From the NCBI RefSeq assembly GCF_016097555.1, contig NC_054704.1, forward strand, positions 81,252,452 through 81,316,451: DNA of 64,000 nucleotides. The letters run 5' to 3'. The position numbers and the translations under genes were made by a program. Source of the stretch: Gigantopelta aegis (taxonomy: Eukaryota; Mollusca; Gastropoda; Neomphalida; Peltospiridae). Within the stretch, counting starts at the first letter, position 1. Each line of letters begins with the position of its first letter. Below are positions 50,087 to 62,047 of this stretch, one piece after another. The notes under the pieces are model-generated. The model ran no database searches. It worked only from the letters and a program-made list of their open reading frames with translations, and was not told where the DNA came from.

Positions 50087-50362
50087 AAAAGTTTGTTTTG
50101 TTTAACGACACCACTGGAGCACATTGATTAATTAATCATCGGCTATTGGGTGTGAAACATTTGGTAATTCTGACTCGTAGTCATCAGAGGAAACCCGCTA
50201 CATTTTTCCTAATGCAGCAAGGGATCTTTTATATGCACTTTCCCACAGACAGGAAGGCACATACCACAGCCTTTGTCCTGTTGTTGTGCAGTGGTTGGAA
50301 CGAGAAAAAACCCAATCAGCTGAATAGATCCACAGAGGCGGTTCGATCTCGCGTGGGCTGTC
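50087..50362 (-). mobile_element. SINE type G
   Basis: GTTTGTTTTGTTTAACGACA tail; minus-strand head part with CGAACCGCCTCTGTGGATC; the outer head is degraded. Confidence 0.82.
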
Positions 50363-52157
50363 ACAGTCATAATACTTTGATGAACTCAGGGCTCATCCAG
50401 GATTAAAAATACCTGTAGCCAAAAAAATTGCCAAATGGGATTTTTATTTGCCATAATGAAAATATTTTAGCCAAAATTGTTTTGTGTAGTACTGTATAGA
50501 GAATTTTATATGAATATGAAAATGCATCTTTTTCAGCTAATTATGTACAAACTGGAATACATCTGAATAACAAAATTACCCCCTGATCAAAATCAAAGAC
50601 AGCAATGGGGGTAGGGTCAGTTAATATATTACGTTGATTTTTCAGTGGGTGAGGGGAGATATGCAAAGTTGGAAGCCAATGCTCCTGCAAACACACCCCA
50701 AAGTCTAAGGCATATGGCATAAATAAAAATCTGAGAGCCAATACTCTTCTTTTTTTAAACAGTGCTAATTATTTCTGTAAAATAGCAATCTTTATTTTGG
50801 TTTGAACTGCTTTTAATTGTATTTAAAAGTAACCCATCTATTCCATACCCCAACAATTTCGTAATTTGCGCCATTGTGTTGATTGCCGCGTCGTGTTAAA
50901 TGCTTGTTGTTGATTTCAGCTTGTAAAATACGTAGCCTAAGAATGCCGACTTCACGTTATGATAACTATCCATTTACGTCAAAAGGTTTTGATTAAAAAG
51001 ATAATGAATTCAAATTTTACGGTCTTTTTAGATGTCACCTCACAGTCAACAAATTTATATTAAATTTTATCTAACAAATATCATGATTATTTTTAACTAG
51101 CCTAATTGTATTCAGTGTACATTTAACCGCAATTTGTATAAATACTGCATGTTCCTTTCCCGTGATTGCAAAATGCACGAGTGCGAAATTAACAAAGACA
51201 ACGGAAATAAACAAACGAAACAGCAACGGTAGAGTAAACTCAAACAAGAGATTTATGTGTTAGAAAGATACATACCCGGACGACCAACACATACTGACAC
51301 TTTAACAAATGAAAAAAGCGTAATTTTAGAGTTAATAAAAAAACATGATTATTCCTGCTAACTGGGGGCAGCCATTTTGTTTCGTTTTTGTGACGTCCGG
51401 TGGTATAGCTTGGGGCGAAGTGACGTCAGCTCCGTCCATCTCCTCTATGCACAGTGTAAACAAACGCTCTAATTTACGACAAAGCGCTTCGCTTTCATCA
51501 AACTGACTTGTAAAACAACATAAATGACTTGATAGTATAATAAACTATTTAACTAAATATATATTCAATTTGCATCAATAGAAGTGATAATTTTCTTTTC
51601 TTTGGGACTACGTAATTGGTCATTTTTGTGATTTTAGATGGGAAAGTCTACTTAAGCAAGGGTTTTACAGAATTACTTTCAGTAATAACGCAGTGCGGCT
51701 GGTAATGTCCATTACGAATAGAGGGTTATCCGTGCGGTTATAACACAATACCCTGTGATCTTAAAAAAGGCACATATTTTTAGTGTGTCTAGACACAGTG
51801 TCTGGGGACCGTCTAAATATACACCTGCCAATCAGGAATCACAGGTACAGGCCACGGAAAGAAAAGACCAATTGACCAAGAAAACACTCCGATTATTATT
51901 TCAGTACATGGGCTAATTTATGTAGAAAACATAACACAGTTATTTCAACACTTTGACAATGGTGGTTTATTTTGTATTGAAAAATAATATATAATTGTTA
52001 CTGGCTTACTGGGATGGCTATTATTACAGAAAATTGCGATGCATCCGCAAAAATCAGGTATGTTTTGTTTCTTCATTTCGAAGACTAATTCCTGATGTGA
52101 CACGTTAGGTATTACGTAACCACCAGCTCGCCAGAGGACGTATTCACTGGGATGGTA
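50363..52157. other. gene-free stretch
   Basis: 1.8 kb, AT-rich, small frames only; no repeat seen elsewhere in the window. Confidence 0.5.
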
Positions 52158-52270
52158 CAAAATGGCTGCGCCCGTTATATATAATAGCAGTCACATTTAA
52201 CCGTTTTATTAATTAACTATACGATTATACTTGTTGATATTAAGCCATAATGTGCATTATATATCGTTGA
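52158..52270 (+). repeat. uninterrupted relative of the 37576-38470 locus
   Basis: AAAATGGCTGCGCCCGTTAT ... TTAATTAACTATA, then TACTTGTTGATATTAAGCCA and TAATGTGCATT. The same flanks surround the Tc1 derivative at 37642-38424, so this copy shows the empty site. Confidence 0.85.
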
Positions 52271-52474
52271 ATATGCATACCAGGTCAAATGCCTTGATTG
52301 TCCCTTCCTTGATGAGAACAACTATTTGGTGGTGTGTTTTTTTTTCTCACAAATTTACATCAAGATTTACTTGCGTGTAATCGTATTGTTTAATGTCTGC
52401 AACAATGTCTTTTGACACGTGCAACAGTCTCGGCTGACTGTCAAGCGTGACCTATTTGCACACAGAGGACAGCC

Positions 52475-52600
52475 AACGAACGTTTTTCAAACGTTCGCGA
52501 ACTATGTGATTGGTTCCCGACGTGGACATTGGGTTTAACGTGAAGCGCATAAACCAGTTTAGCTGACATTTTTGTTTTGCTCGGTCTAGCTGAACTCGGC
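52475..52600 (+). repeat. 125-base dispersed repeat, copy 2
   Basis: Related to 18870-18993: AAACGTTCGCGAACTATGTG ... GCTCGGTCTAGCTGAACTCG. Confidence 0.65.
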
Positions 52601-54216
52601 CCTAGCCTACTTGTCTTTGGCCCTAAACTAGCATGTGTATTGAAACTGACACGCAATTTCGGTCCGTTTTCATGACTTTGGCTCAAAGACTTTACAGAGT
52701 TAAAATAATACGCTACATATTTTTCAGACTTTTCTTGCATACATATTGCCGTTAAAATTAATAACTGTGATTATTAAAATAAGCAAACATTGTTATGCTG
52801 AATTCTTGATGACACCGCTTCTCGTTACCAGTCGCGAGATCCCTGTTAATATTTGGTATTATTATTATTATGTTAGGTGTCGGATAGATTATGTAACCGA
52901 TTGTTCACATCGGAAGATAGAAAATGGCTTAGCCAAATGGTTAGCTCAGAACTGGATGGTTGTTGGTGTAGTTTGTGGCCTTTCACATGTCTTGTGCCCT
53001 TTGCTAATAGCCACCATTCTGAAACGGTGGACGCTGAGTGGATGGCAGCGTTAGGGTGGATATTTATATTGCCTGTCAGTCAAGTTATCAGTTTCGATAC
53101 TTTTGAATTGCCCGTGACTGTCCGGGTGTCGTGAAGTTTAGTTTTTCATTTTACTTGTTTTATGATATACTTGGTTGCCCGTCGTGCAACTGTTTGACAA
53201 AGAATGGTTGCCAGCAACATATTTTGGTTGTCCCGGGCGCGCGGACAACCGATTTGTGCATCCCTGTAAAATATCAATTCTGAAATAGGAAGGTACGACT
53301 GTCGATAATACGTTGTCAAGATCAAACCGGTTTTAACTAAAGACTCTAGTACCGTATCCTCAACTGAACGTTCTTCGTACAGCGCAAGATTTCTCTTTTA
53401 ATTTTTTGTGACGAACCCTACAATTTGAAATCGGCAAACGCACGTGTTGACTGAAACTAACAACAGGCTGTCGTTTGTGCTTTTCCGAGCTATGGCGGCA
53501 CAGGCGACGAATCAAGCGTATACGTTTGACGATATCCGTTCATAGCGAACACACACGAATTTTTTAAAAGTGCATTTGAGCTTGTATTTCACATTTGTAC
53601 ATGATGTTATAATATGGTATCCAGAGAATGTAACTTTAACGTGTACATTCAGTTTGTTTTTGAAAACCAACCATTTTTAATATTGGATTCTCGCTAGGCA
53701 AAATGGTCGGTGGTCAGAATTCCCTTTATGGAGGTTGATCTATTTGTTACATAATTAAATATATTGTTAAAAAGTTTCGTAACATTTGTTTAAAATATTG
53801 TATTGATTAAACCCCATTTCTAATTCAGCCATGAAGGCAAACACTGACATTGCCAAGGTTAGCAGTTACACCTGAATTGTTATTAGCAATCGAAATGCTA
53901 AAGGTTAAACGTTTGGTTTCTTTAGGTAGTACTAAACCAAATAACTGCCGACTGGGTCAAAGTTCGAGGTGTACCGACTTTTGATAGAGATGTTAACACC
54001 ACATGTTCTGTGATTGTGTTGGTTGTAAAAAAAAAAGAAAAAAAAAGTTTCATCTGGGCAAATAAAAACATATGCAATTTTATTACATCTAGTACCACTG
54101 TGTGAAGTAGCCTTGTGCTTGAAACATGTATGGGATACCTGTTAAAAAAAAAGTACTAAAATTTTGTGCGAAACTAGGGATGTTGTAAAAGCATCTGGTT
54201 ATACTGAAAATGAGCC
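52601..54216. other. gene-free stretch
   Basis: Two overlapping plus-strand frames (52746-53134) have no motif I know and no shared reading frame with the gene downstream. Otherwise nothing seen. Confidence 0.45.
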
Positions 54217-54227
54217 ATGAAAGGTAC

Positions 54228-54499
54228 ACCGGCCTTGGTGGCGCAGTGATTAAGCCATCGGACTACAGGCTGGTAGGTACAGGGTTCGCAGCCCGGTAAC
54301 GGTTCCAACCCAGAGCGAGTTCTTAAGGGCTCAATGGGTAATTGTAAGGCCACTACACCCTCTTCTCTCTCACTAACCACTAACCAACTAACAACTAACC
54401 TACTATTCTGGACATACATCCCATATAGCTGAGGTGTGTACCCAGGACAGCATGCTTGAACTTTAATTAAATATAAGCACGAAAATAAGTTGAAATGAA
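54228..54499 (+). mobile_element. SINE type D, full copy
   Basis: CCGGCCTTGGTGGCGCAGTG head, box B GGTTCGCAGCCC, tail TAAGCACGAAAATAAG. Duplication ATGAAAGGTAC at 54217-54227 and 54500-54510. Confidence 0.92.
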
Positions 54500-54795
54500 A
54501 TGAAAGGTACCATTTTCTTCATTTAATACTTTGAGGTAGGGGTTGTAGTACTGATATTTATGGGTCATAGTTTGGCTGATATATTGCATATATAGTGTTT
54601 TTAAACACAAACGTTAACATGGTCGCCTATGGGATTTTATTTGGTATAGTACTACCGCCATGGGCGCAGGTGTCGTCCCATGCCTGCTCCTCCGTCCAGG
54701 ATAGGACGGCACATGCGTATGAGCTCCCATTTTTGAAGGGCTACAGGCTAGGTTTTTGCCCGACATAAACGAAAATGTCCTAATCTAAATAACAG

Positions 54796-55005
54796 TTTAA
54801 AATCCAGACTCAAGTCCTTGGGATCATAATATTATAGTTTTAACATCATGTTTATTTAAAGTGCAGACTATAGGTTTAGATAAGATCGGAGTCAGTTTAA
54901 AATCCAGACTCAAGACCCCGGGTCTATAATATTATAGTTTTAACATCATGAAACTAGTTTAAAGTGCAGACTCTATAATTAACTACAGACCGTTTATATG
55001 GAGCG

Positions 55006-55045
<40 letters not shown>

Positions 55046-55295
55046 AGTGCAGACTATAAAATCGGAGCCACTTTAAAACCCAGTCACAAGACCATGTGTC
55101 TGATTATCATTAACATAATGAAACCAATTTAAAGTGCAGACCATATAATTAATTATAGGTTGTTTATATGGGTAGAGACTTTATGAAACACACTGAGTGC
55201 AGACTATAGTTATAGATAAGATCTGAGCCAGTTTAAACTCCACACCTTGAGTTCAGACAATAATTTTGAGTGCAGGCTATAATTTTGAGTGCACG
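54796..55295 (+). repeat. degenerate tandem block upstream of the second gene
   Basis: Phrases GTTTAAAATCCAGACTCAAG, TTTAAAGTGCAGAC and GAGTGCAGACTATA recur 3-4 times with spacing of about 100-175 bases; a CA run at 55010-55042 splits it. It ends about 110 bases before the ATG. Confidence 0.78.
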
Positions 55296-55401
55296 AGGCC
55301 GGGTCTCTTTAATTTGTGATCGATGGTCGTGGCGCGACTGGCTGGTCAATACAGACCATCTGTCTCACTGTGACGGCTCCACGTATTACCTCCGGATACT
55401 G

Positions 55402-55557
55402 ATGTCAACTCATATGATGTCTTCTGTTTGCACTGTCCTTTGGAGGAAGAAGACGTGTATCATCCCCACAGTGGTCATTTTGGTTGTTCTTTTGTATCTC
55501 CTGCAAGATGGATCGTCAGTGACGTCATTCTCAGACGCCGTAAAAGCCAAACTTCCG
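55402..55557 (+). CDS. type II membrane protein, first coding exon
   Basis: Encodes 52 residues: MSTHMMSSVCTVLWRKKTC, then IIPTVVILVVLLYLLQDGSS, then VTSFSDAVKAKLP. The membrane segment is about residues 19-34, preceded by RKK, typical of a type II signal anchor. The ATG at 55402 is the first in frame; those at 55414 and 55417 are alternatives, and the last has the better context (A at -3). The donor is CCG/GTAAGT in phase 0. A long open stretch upstream to 55270 has no ATG. Confidence 0.68.
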
Positions 55558-58500
55558 GTAAGTTGTCATGCGCAGAGCAGAGCAGTTGCGCAGTGACGGT
55601 TGTTGAATAGTCGATATACAATACACTGAAATGTTAAATCTGTCATCAAAATGCAGAGGTATAAAATGTGAGGTGCGCAATCCCAGAAGCATTTTAAACA
55701 AACATAAGATTTACTTGCGACCTATTGGTCTAAAAAGTTAAGGAAGAAACACGCTGCCTTCACATTTAAGCTACGCTTAATGCTTAAGAATAGCTGCAGC
55801 TGCCACGTGTGTTACTCTTACCGATCAAGAAACACATTGCCGCCTCCTAGGCTACTTTTTACAGCCTCGCAACAAAGAGTATGTTCTGTCTGTTTACTCA
55901 CAGACACAACAGCATATTACACTAGTTTACGAGCACAATACATAGCTACTCTCGAGTGCCAAATAAACATACACCTACATTTATTAAATTTGTGAAAAAA
56001 TGTCGGTATCTACGTTTATTCAGCACCCTACTTTTAATTACATCTGAAAAAAATGTAATCCCCTACGTTAATTCGGCACCCAACACTTATTACAATTCTT
56101 AATTTATCAAATGCTTACATATAGTCTCTATTAGAAATTAGCGAGAAAACTTAGGCAGAGTTACATATACATACTTTCAAGATCTTACTACTGTTTTATT
56201 CTGTTTTCATTACTAGTCAATTTTAGCTAAATTTCCAGACCCTGTGCTAATTCCGCACTCTACTCTTATTGGGTTTTTAAAAATTTCCACACCCTATGCT
56301 AATTCCACACCCTACTTTTAATTCATTTTAGAACATTTTCCAGACCCTATGCTTATTCAGCCCCTATGTTTATTAGGCACTCGAGAGTAGAAAACATCAA
56401 AAAGGGTCTGTCTACACGTGGGCGGGGGAGGGGGGGGGGGGCGACCCTACAACCTCAAGCGAGTCTAAAGTGTCAGTTTAATTGACATTACATAATTTGA
56501 GGATGCTGATTAAAACAAATGTTACTAACTAATATTTCCATTATCCATTATTTATCCTTAACAATTCAAGATGGCCACCACAATATATACTAAAACATAC
56601 TAAATATATACTAAAACATTAAATGTAATGTCTAGACGTATAGGTTGCATAGTACCAAAGAAGAGAGTTCCGTGTCAAAGTTCAAGGTCAAAGTTCAAAT
56701 ATTTACGGAGTAAAAACAGCTGTGGCTGTGATTGGTAGTAACATGTGACATTGATTATTTGTGCAAATACTATTATCCATTGACAATAAATAAATACACT
56801 TTAATTTGTTATACAGTTGTTATGCAGTATATACTAGAGGTTGAAACTAATGCAGGGTACCCCAAAAAATGGAACTGCAATTTTCAGCAACATTGACGGT
56901 TGCTAATAAAAACAGTAATTAAATCTCTTAAATGGTATGTGAACCCCCATTTTCTTGCAGGTAGATTAGATGTGAGGTGCCACACTTTTTATTGATGTAC
57001 TTCCTTGGTGTGTCGATACGCTGCTTATATCAGTTTTATTAATACACGTTAACATTATCGGCAATATGAATTGATATGTTTTATATGTATAAGAATTGAT
57101 AGTATATTGCCTTTGTTTAAGTTAGTTATATATAAAATAAATTCAATATGTCGATATAACCAACACACTCAAGAAAATTCTACAAAACATTATTATTTCA
57201 GCTGCTCTGTTTCCTTGGATGAAGATAACTTTTACCTTGGTTCTATGAAATATTACATAGAAATCCAAGATGGCCACCATAAACCTACTGAAATAGGAAG
57301 TGCAATATCTCGGCTTCTAACTGGGATACATTCATGATATTAGTGGGTATTCCAATGTTTTCTACATGCTAAGGTTGATATATGATGGGTTTGCAATGTT
57401 TTAAGCATGTCACGTGTTCATAAAATTAGCATAAACGCAAAAATTACCAATACATTAAAACCACAGGATTAGGCTTTTCCAGTTAGAATTGGGTAAGAAT
57501 AATATATTAAAATTATAATTAATAGTAAAGTTAATAATTTGAAATTCAGTTGGAGACGATTCCTGATAATGTCAGGGTCACATTAAGATATAATAAACAT
57601 TTTAGAGAACTTTTAATAATAACCAATTTGTGTTGCTTGGCAAAATAAGGTTTACTAAATAAAGTATATATAATATGCAGAATAACATTCCAATGCAACA
57701 AACACAAGAAATTTAGAGATTTCTTTAAAAGAACTTCGTATGTATTAATTTGTTACATTACCAGAAAAAAATGTTGCGCATTTTACTATTGTTGATATTT
57801 GATATATTTGTTGACAATTCAGCATTATGATTTATTTATAAACAGACCCACCTTGGAAAGTAACAGAACTAGTTTATATACTAGTAGTATTTGTTTCCTT
57901 GCAGGACCGTAGTTAGGATTTTTTTGTTTGGAGGAGGGGGGTAACTGCGTAGTTAATAGTCTAAAACTCTTTAAACGGTCAAGAAGATAATTTTCTTTCA
58001 GTTTCTATAATTCTACACATACACATTGTTATTATGTCAGTCAGCTTGGTACAGTCGTAACATTTAAAACAAAAGAAGAAACAGAACCGTTATAGGATTG
58101 TATACGACGAGAATCGAGTGCTCAGATGCTAAAATGTGCATTACATAATTGTTGAATGACCCCCAAAACTTCATTTTTATTATTAAGTCAATAAACAAAA
58201 AGGTTGCCCCCCCCCCCCCCCCCCCCTGTTTAGATCATGAAAGATTTTTATTTTCTGTAAAAACTACCATATTAATACAGAACATATGAAGCAGATCACC
58301 TAGAATCGATTGCAACTAACAGCCTGAATGTTTTATTATGTCTGGCAGTCGTAATCATACTTTCCATGGTTACATAATTAACGTGCACGTTCAGAACAAG
58401 CTATTGTTGCACATGCCTGTCATGGGCGCAGGTGTCCAGGACAGGAATGTAATAGTGGCTAGCTTGTTATTAAGACTCATTTTCATCCATCGTGTGTAAT

Positions 58501-61500
58501 AAGCAAACCACCGTTGGGTATCACTTTTATTAGTACTTTAATAACATACCACAGCCATTCATATGCATTATACAAGACATGAAAGATATAATGATGAGAC
58601 ATAAATTCCAGTTTTACTCCACTTCGATAACAATAGGGTATCACAATACATGTATACAGCTGTTACCTTTTTGGTACGCCTGGCTTTTATCTCTTGAAGT
58701 GGAAACAAATTTACATTTAGTATTTGATGGTCGTAGCTTAACCACTTGTGGCTATTCATGGCTAATTAAGTGGGGAGGGGGTGGGGGGCAAGAGAACCAT
58801 TTGACTGAGGTTTGAAACTTAAGAAACTTATAGGCGATTAAAAGCCACGACACACGACATGAGAGCCTCGTGTGAGACCAGCTGATTGTGACAAGATAAA
58901 CATGACGATTTAATGTGTAGCTATGCACTCGTATCGTGTGTTGTCTGTCGCCTTTAGTCAAGTTAACGCGTCGCCAATAAAATAACACTAAATGTTCGAC
59001 AGTAAAATCACCAGTATAATGTTATTATGTTGGTAAATGGGAAAACACAGTAGGGTGATTCTGTAAATACGATACTAACACTCGGTGAAACAGGGCCATA
59101 GCTAGTCAAAGGCGTTGGACTCTTGAAACAAAATTGAAAATGTTCCCATTGTAGTTTAAAAATAGGGATAGACAGTGGCGGATCAAGTAAATCCATTGGG
59201 GGGGGGGGGGGGGGGGCAGTGACATGAGGTGGAATGCTAAGGGAACTTTGGGGTAGGCTTGGAGGGGATCGTAAAAAAGAAAAGAAAATTAATATGTAAT
59301 AAAATTATATAATCGCAAAATTTAGGGGGGACGTAATAAAAAAAATTTAAAAAAACGTTTTTGTGTTTTTAAACGACACCACTGGAGTATATTGATTAAT
59401 TAATCATCGGCTATTGGATGTAAAGCATTTGGTAATTCTGACTCGAAATCATCAGAGGAAACGCGCTACATTTTTCCTAATGCACAGCAAGGGATATTTT
59501 ATATGCACTTTCCCACAGACAGGAAAGCGCATACCACGGCCTTTGTGACCAGTTGTGGTGCACTGGTTGGAACGAGAAAACACCCAATCAGTTGAATGGA
59601 TCCACTGAGATGATTTGATCCTGCGACGCAAGCACCTCAGACGAGCACACAACCCACTGAGCTAAACCCCGCTCCTAAAATACAAAGTATCGACATTGAA
59701 AATAAACAGAAATATATCAATCATATAAAAAACCCACATTTACTTCCGCCTTCTCCTTCTCCAGTTCCGCAGATTTTCAGTCTAATTATATATGGCATAA
59801 CTCTTTTGTCTCGACTTTGACGACAAATATCGATGTTTCTTTTGAAGGGGAGTGTTGTCGTGTGTCATTATCATTTATTGACCGTCATTGAGAGCAATAT
59901 CATGTTTTATGGACCGAAGAAATTGATATTGATATCAATTTCTTCCGTTCATAAAACATGTTCTTGCCCACTGGACAGGGTTATCCAGCTTTTGCACGGT
60001 GCTAGAAAATTCGGTCTGACCCTAGGGCTAGATAAATCTTTATTACCCATATGGGTTCAAATATACGGGGTAATATTTTTCGATCTGTGCACAGTGTGCA
60101 GATTGCTTCTACAGTCCACTGATTGGCTGGCTTTATAAAGACAAGATTTGATTGGCAATTGCATACTGCCGGGACTACTTTTTGTTCATTCATGCTTTCA
60201 TTCATCTGTCAAACTATTACTATAAACTATATATATTTTGTTACAATACGAACATTCACGGAGTGGCTCGGGTTTACAATATTAATTTACTCGGGACAGA
60301 TAATCCGTAATTCCTTATAGCTCGTTAGTTATTCTCTAAGTCTGACCCGAGGGCTAGACGATTTCTACATACGCGTGACGTCATAACTCATGTTTTACGA
60401 CGATTGACGTCATAACTCATAGTTTTAAAAATTCTCTTTGCCATTTCACGTTGTATCATTGTTTTAAAAATATTTAAACAAATTAATATTTTCAACTTTA
60501 TATTTATTAAGTTGTTGCATTTTTATGTCGTTGCATAAGTTGGACGATATTTTTCAGCGTATGATTAAATGAGTTTCATTGTTTGTTGGTGAAATGTTTA
60601 CGAATTGTTGAACAATAAACAAACCGTAGGTAGCTTACAAAAAAAATATATATATATTTTGTTACTGTAATTAAATGGGCAAGAAAAAAAATCAATCACC
60701 GTTGTGAAATATAGATAAGGCAATTTCAACCTTCGGGACAAAATGTTTTTGTAAGGGCCTTGGTAAAGCTTGGCCCTCACAAAAAACATTTTGTCCCTCG
60801 GATTGGAATTGCCTTATCTATACCTCACAACGGTGATAGATTTTATTAATATTGCCCGAAATGTGGTCAATGATTGTTTTATTACATAATGTTATTCATA
60901 AGACTCGTACATTCCTGCTTTGTTTATCGGAATCGAAATATGTCAATGCTTAAAATTTCCCGTAATGCGTTAAAACCGATGGGATTTAGTGACGTCACGT
61001 AATCCTGTGACGTTGTAAGACAAGCAAAGGAATGCTGAAATAAACAGTTGAAACATTACCAAAACAAAAATTAAATTCGAGACATTATAACCAGCAAGAG
61101 TGTCAAAATCATATTAATACCAAAATAAAACACAAAATGTGATAATAAAAATAATATAAATAATAATATAAATCTGGACATACATAAATTTATACTAAAC
61201 ACTACTGATTACCTCTAAATGCATTTTTTATTTGTAACATTAAATCCTGCGAGTGCCGATTCCAACTGGGTTTTGATGTATCATGTACGTTTCTAAATCT
61301 GCGAGATATTCCTTACATAATTTGACGATTATTGACCTTGTCTTTGTCGTATTTGTCTCAGTATGAATAAATGTGTTAACGTTTTGTTAAAGGACAGTAA
61401 AGCGTTTGTCACAAGTTTGTGGTTGTTTACATTAGAATTAGCAACTGACGTTGCGTTACGTTACCTACTCATTAATTGGACAGAATTTTGTCTCATATTT

Positions 61501-62040
61501 ATTTTCATTGGTTAAATCTCCCAGGGCAATATCACTTTTGATCGGACCGGTGGGACCGTCTCAGGGCAATATCATTATTTACGGAAGGTCATGTGACTGG
61601 TTTTTGATCAATAAGAATACAAATATATTTTCATTATGTACTAATTATCATTAAATGTCATTATTTCCTTTTCATTTACAGTCTGATATTCAAGGAGCCA
61701 TCGATAATAAATTCCGTGTGTTCTTTAAGCAAGGCAAGGATAAAAATGAAGATGGCGATGAGGGACAGGTGAACGTCAATGACGGGCACGTAGAAGACGT
61801 TGGCGTACACGCAGGTGATCACGAGGGGCACGCGAATGAAGGTGACGGCCACGCGCACGGAGGTGAGGAACACGCGAACGAAGGTGACGGACACGTGGAT
61901 GAACATCACCATGATGACGTCAATCCTGAAGATAAAGATTATCCTAAACAGAGCAGTAAGCTTGAGGACTTCGACATTCTACCAATGGCTGACAAGATAA
62001 AGACGTGGAGTGATGACCAACTGGCGTTTATGTTTTACAG
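55402..62040 (+). CDS. second METTL24-like gene, 5' part (two coding exons)
   Basis: Partial gene running off the right edge. Exon 55402-55557 and exon 61682-62040 are joined in phase 0 across a 6.1-kb intron; the second exon ends in phase 2 at ACAG/GTGTGT. Together they give 171 codons plus two bases. The product has a basic N-terminus, one membrane segment, a His/Asp/Glu-rich stalk, and an end (DKIKTWSDDQLAFMFYR) that parallels ATSHEELARIYHT of the minus-strand gene. The intron phases (0, then 2) match that gene at the same relative points. I infer a second family member whose catalytic exons lie beyond 64000. The catalytic domain itself is not visible, so another type II Golgi-type enzyme cannot be excluded. 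Confidence 0.68.
55947..56392. mobile_element. TIR element with tandem core
   Basis: CTACTCTCGAGTGCCAAATA at the left, TTAGGCACTCGAGAGTAG at the right. The interior carries variants of CAGACCCTATGCTAATTCC and GCACCCTACTTTTAATT. Confidence 0.82.
56638..57075 (-). mobile_element. 454-base noncoding element, copy 3 (diverged)
   Basis: ATAGGTTGCATAGTACCAAAG at one end; reverse complement follows 19076-19529 throughout with scattered differences. The far end is eroded. Confidence 0.82.
57076..58841. other. intronic gene-free stretch
   Basis: C run at 58207-58226 preceded by sequence with GTAGTTAGGATTTTTTTG; otherwise AT-rich with nothing recognised. Confidence 0.5.
58842..58963. mobile_element. 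small MITE related to the 62-kb satellite ends
   Basis: AAAAGCCACGACACACGACA at the left and GTATCGTGTGTTGTCTGTCG...CTTTAG at the right are inverted and resemble the ends of the 62048-63474 element. Confidence 0.65.
59197..59217 (+). repeat. poly-G tract
   Basis: About 21 G after AGTGGCGGATCAAGTAAATC. Confidence 0.9.
59357..59676 (-). mobile_element. SINE type G, full copy
   Basis: Minus strand: GAGCGGGGTTTAGCTCAGTG head (box A), GCTTGCGTCGCAGGATCAAA, B-like tail CAGTGGTGTCGTTTAAAAAC. Confidence 0.88.
59898..59962. repeat. 32-base-arm palindrome
   Basis: CATGTTTTATGGACCGAAGA...TTGATATTGATATCAA...TTCCGTTCATAAAACATG; near-perfect, almost no loop. Confidence 0.85.
60674..60860. repeat. foldback element, about 85-base arms
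   Basis: AATCAATCACCGTTGTG...GATAAGGCAATTTC...GACAAAATGTTTTTGTAAGG pairs with GGCCCTCACAAAAAACATTT...GAATTGCCTTATC...CACAACGGTGATAGATT. Confidence 0.88.
60861..61681. other. gene-free stretch ahead of exon 2
   Basis: AT-rich intron end; TCTCAGGGCAATATCA recurs loosely near 61520 and 61560. Confidence 0.5.
61682..62040 (+). CDS. second exon: His/Asp/Glu-rich stalk plus domain start
   Basis: The acceptor is TTCCTTTTCATTTACAG/TCTGAT. The exon encodes SDIQGAIDNKFRVFFKQGKD, then an acidic and histidine-rich tract (61760-61925) built on repeats such as HANEGDGH and ending DEHHHDD, then KLEDFDILPMADKIKTWSDD and QLAFMFYR. It is 359 bases, ending in phase 2. The GHANEGDGH unit occurs twice, a sign of internal duplication. 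Metal binding by the tract is possible but only inferred. Confidence 0.72.
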
Positions 62041-62047
62041 GTGTGTA

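Larger units (their letters stand above)
55558..61681 (+). other. intron 1 of the second METTL24-like gene
   Basis: Flanked by CCG/GTAAGT and TTTACAG/TCTGAT. Filled by a TIR element with tandem core, the third 454-base element, a SINE, foldbacks and AT-rich sequence; no other exon required for the phase to hold. Confidence 0.65.

Noticed and set aside
52746-53134. Two overlapping frames of 85-102 codons
   Set aside because: They read the same bases in two frames, neither with family motifs or good splice borders.
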